Assembly (NCBI GenBank): GCA_008638375.1
Contig: CM018031.1
Span: 60,690,688 to 60,754,687, forward strand
From: Nyssa sinensis
Taxonomy: Eukaryota; Streptophyta; Magnoliopsida; Cornales; Nyssaceae
Length of the DNA stretch: 64,000 bases
Direction of reading: 5' to 3'
Part shown: positions 61,041 through 64,000 of the stretch, piece after piece
Layout: the number at the start of each line of letters is the position of its first letter
How positions within the stretch are numbered: position 1 is the first letter of the stretch
The notes under the pieces: model-generated
The model's database searches: none
Told to the model about the DNA's origin: nothing
What the model saw: the letters and a program-made list of their open reading frames with translations, nothing else
Translations under genes and position numbers: made by a program

Positions 61041-61742
61041 TGAACGTTAACGCACATTCGCATGTTTAAGAAATTTACTTTTTTATCACATTTAATGTGA
61101 TTTGCTGCATTCATTTTCTTTGACTTTTCAAAGATCATAGTTAAAATCATTTTAGCGAGTGGATATCAGGTAGAATCCCACCAGCACCTTTTGAAGGCTC
61201 TCATTTCCTCACTCGTCTGTTTGCTGTCCGATGTGGGACAATATTGAGATAGTAAAGAATTGGAATTTGAATCTTTTATATACACAAAATTTCTTAAACT
61301 TTTGTCTCGCATTCGATATGGGATATGGTGTAATGTACTTTCACTTTACGTAGCCAAGTTTTTTTATTTTTTATTATGCTTTCTCAAGACAAGTTGAAAT
61401 TCTTTTAATAAGGACTAAATTTTATAGAACTTCCAATATGCATTTATATTCACACCTTAATACCTTATATCTTGTTAGAAATTCATGGGTAGCTAATTGT
61501 CGAAATCATCCTTTCATACTTTTTCAGTATTCCATGTAAAATTATTACAATTAGTGACTTTGATCACAATTCAAAGAATATTCTTAACTTTGAGATAAAA
61601 TTTTGAATTTTCTATTTGTAAAAATTATCTTATAAATATGAAGATTTTGTTTTTCCTTTTCATACATAACTTATTACATTTTATTTAGGATTTTTCTATA
61701 ATTTAATATATTTATGACGTTACGATGTCACGGTTCAATTCA

Positions 61743-61850
61743 AGTTGACATTGATGGTATCACCTCCGGTCCTCCACGTACCAAAGAGGTGAGGGTTCAA
61801 TTCCCAATTTGGGATAAAATGGGCGCGTGAGTCTTACCTTTAAAAAAAAA
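61743..61850 (+). repeat. SINE-like element
   Basis: An A-box-like tgatggtatcac, a strong B box gagggttcaattccc, and a 3' end gtcttacctttaaaaaaaaa that resembles the local SINE family tail. It lies in the presumed 5'UTR intron of the RING gene. Confidence 0.55.
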
Positions 61851-62748
61851 ACTCTGTTTATCATTCAAAAACTGATTTAACTACAAAACTTTCTGCTTTC
61901 AACAAAAAGCCTTGCAAAGCATGACATTAAATTTAAGGAGAAAAAAAAATGTAGCATTTAATATTTTCCAAAATTTTTCAAGCTCTGAACCCCAACAGTA
62001 AAAACACCAATAAAATAATGATCAGAAAATTCAGTTTCCCAAAAATTTATAGTTTGATCCTCGATCAGTAAAGAAACAAATTTTAACGTGGAACTTCTTC
62101 TTTTTTTTTTCTAAATATCTTCACCCTTGACACCAATCCTTAACCAATAGCAACATTAAACTTACAAAGCATTAAAAAAAATTAAATTTAACTGAACTTT
62201 GCAATCATCGACCAAACGTTATATAAACCTACATGAAAAATAAATTTTTAACTACTTTCTTCGAAGTTGCTCGATCTCTAATCTAACAAGCCAATGGCAA
62301 TGAAATGTTGAAATTTAAACGTCATCGGATTTTAGCATCAAAATTTTGAACTTTAGCAAAAAAAAATCCCACTTTCGGAATACCAAAACAATGTCAAAAA
62401 CATTTCCCCGCTTTCGACCCCTATTATTGAAATTCTGACATGAAATTTGACGACCACCAGGTATTCAAACTTTTAAAGAAAACTAAAATTCAAATTTAAC
62501 CCAAATTTTGAGAATTTCGAACAATTTTAAACTTATCAACAAAATTAGTTTAATTCTGAAAAAAAAAAAAAAAAACCAGATCACACTTATATCCGATGAA
62601 TGAGCTGTGCATAAATAAATAAAAGAACACATAGACCAAAGAACGAAGATTTAGAAAGGACGATAGATAACAGAACCCTAGCCGGTCAAAGGGACCGAAA
62701 ACTTCAGAGAAAGTAAAAAAAAAAAAAAAATTACGTCGGCGATCGTAC

Positions 62749-62930
62749 CTGATTTCAAGTATTTTGAGACGAAAGCTATGCGGTTCCAGAACTTTACGGG
62801 ACAAAATAGAAAGAGAGAAGTTCCGAATGTTTCCCTGTTTACGGCTTGGGTAAAGGGAAGTTTAGGGGATAGAGAAAGACACTGTAGAAGACGTTCACTA
62901 CAATAGTGTTTTCTGATACGCTATCGATAG
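62749..62930 (-). promoter_or_regulatory. Candidate first untranslated exon of the RING gene
   Basis: On the minus strand a donor-like tcag/gtacg cuts at 62749, and an acceptor-like gacag lies directly before the ATG at 60407. Between them 60412-62748 would be a 5'UTR intron of about 2.3 kb. The upstream end is a guess. This is inference from splice motifs only. Confidence 0.35.
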
Positions 62931-62999
62931 GGCCAAAACCAGGACACGTTTCTCAAGCCCTTAGGGTAATGTACACGTACCGCGTTTTCGAAGTTGAGC

Positions 63000-63420
63000 C
63001 GTAAATCGATCGGATCTCGATACCATCCGTTAAGTCTGATTTTAAAAATAATAATATGTGATTCGATCTAATTCAAATTTAATTATTTTAAATATAAACA
63101 GATTAGATATGATATAAGCTGATTCGATCCGTTTAGAATTCGATCCGATCTATTTAAATATATTAAAATTAAAATTATATAATATAATATATATTTATAA
63201 ATTAATATAATATAATATATATATATATATTAATATATATAATCTTAATTTTAATATATATATATATATTATAATTTTAAACGGATCGGACCGAATTAAC
63301 AGATCGAATATTCAGTTATTAACGGATTCGGATACAAATTAACATTTACCTGATCCGTCAGATTAACGGATCGGATTCGGATCGACTTTGATCCGATCCG
63401 AATCCAATCCTTTTACAACC
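63000..63420. repeat. AT-rich foldback with ggatcgg/ccgatcc arms
   Basis: Outer arms carry gatccgatc-type words in opposite orientation (e.g. gattcgatccgttta near 63120 and taaacggatcggaccga near 63278) around a ta-rich core at about 63170-63270. This fits a worn miniature inverted-repeat element. The final 63420-64000 is AT-rich with no gene seen. Confidence 0.5.
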
Positions 63421-64000
63421 CTACCCCGAAGTCTTGATCTTTAGCGGGGCACTTTCAGATCAGGGTTTTTAACCTTACCCACCGTGGAATTTTTTAACCT
63501 ATTTTTTAAGGGCAGGGCTATTTTCACTATCCATAAAATGAACTTAGCTATTTGATATTGATTTGGTTATAAATTTGTTTAAAATTGATTTATAAAATAA
63601 ATAAATTTAATTTAAATATATTTTAAAATTTGTTAATTTATTGAACTTGATTCAAGTTTAACTTATTAAGTCAAAAATAGTTTAATATTATATAAAAATT
63701 TAAGTTATTCGAACTTAACTCGCAATCAGCTGGATTAAAAACTGATTCAACATCAACTCAGAAAATTAATAAATTAAAATTAAACACAATTTAAAATTTA
63801 TTTATTTTAACAAGTCAAACTTAAATAATATATTACTTGACTCGAGTCAACTTATTTATATCCCTAATTTCTACTCTACTATGCCATCTCAGATCTGCTT
63901 ACACTCCATCCCATGTCTCAATTATTGGAGTGTATTTATAAGTTAGGAGAGTGGGAATAGCTCCTCCCTTTTTTAATAGTTAACGTTAATGTAATGGCAT

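Overview
The window is nuclear DNA from a flowering plant, most likely a eudicot and plausibly a woody one. Genes are split by GT-AG introns, several of them kilobases long. Intergenic and intronic DNA is AT-rich and full of L1-type LINEs, tRNA-derived SINEs and hAT, Mutator-like and PIF/Harbinger elements. I cannot name the species. There are no prokaryotic operons, CRISPR arrays or rRNA genes.

Genes, left to right: an FHA-domain protein like Arabidopsis FHA2 (minus; first exon 3311-3995, remainder not in the window); DPMS3, the small subunit of dolichol-phosphate mannose synthase (plus; three coding exons, 16026-19108, 89 aa); RPB10, a shared RNA polymerase subunit (plus; four exons, 20643-24188, 71 aa); a plant trypsin-like protein with an intact His-Asp-Ser triad (plus; two exons, 26170-33076, 551 aa); FATA, the plastid oleoyl-ACP thioesterase (plus; seven exons, 34845-42624, 380 aa); and a small RING-finger E3 ligase (minus; four coding exons, 55042-60407, 228 aa). 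Joining the exons as given restores full-length frames for all but the FHA gene. The six genes share no obvious pathway; they are independent housekeeping-type genes.

Between them: 5.2-6.0 kb is a dead PIF/Harbinger transposase. 7300-14340 is an almost complete 7.0-kb L1 LINE (minus) with a 19-bp target-site duplication, probably sitting in the 5'UTR intron of DPMS3. The introns of RPB10, the trypsin-like gene, FATA and the RING gene hold well-delimited miniature elements: two with about 9-bp duplications (Mutator-like), one with an 8-bp duplication (hAT), and one flanked by TTA (Tourist-like). 46.2-53.9 kb is a graveyard of 5'-truncated LINEs, one nested inside another.

I found no clear new biological system. 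The most interesting observations are the paired Mutator-like miniature elements, the nested LINE, the full-length LINE with intact duplication, a partial duplication of FATA exon 5 that left a decoy exon without its splice acceptor, and repeated poly-C runs followed directly by poly-A. All calls are from reading the sequence; no alignments or searches were run.
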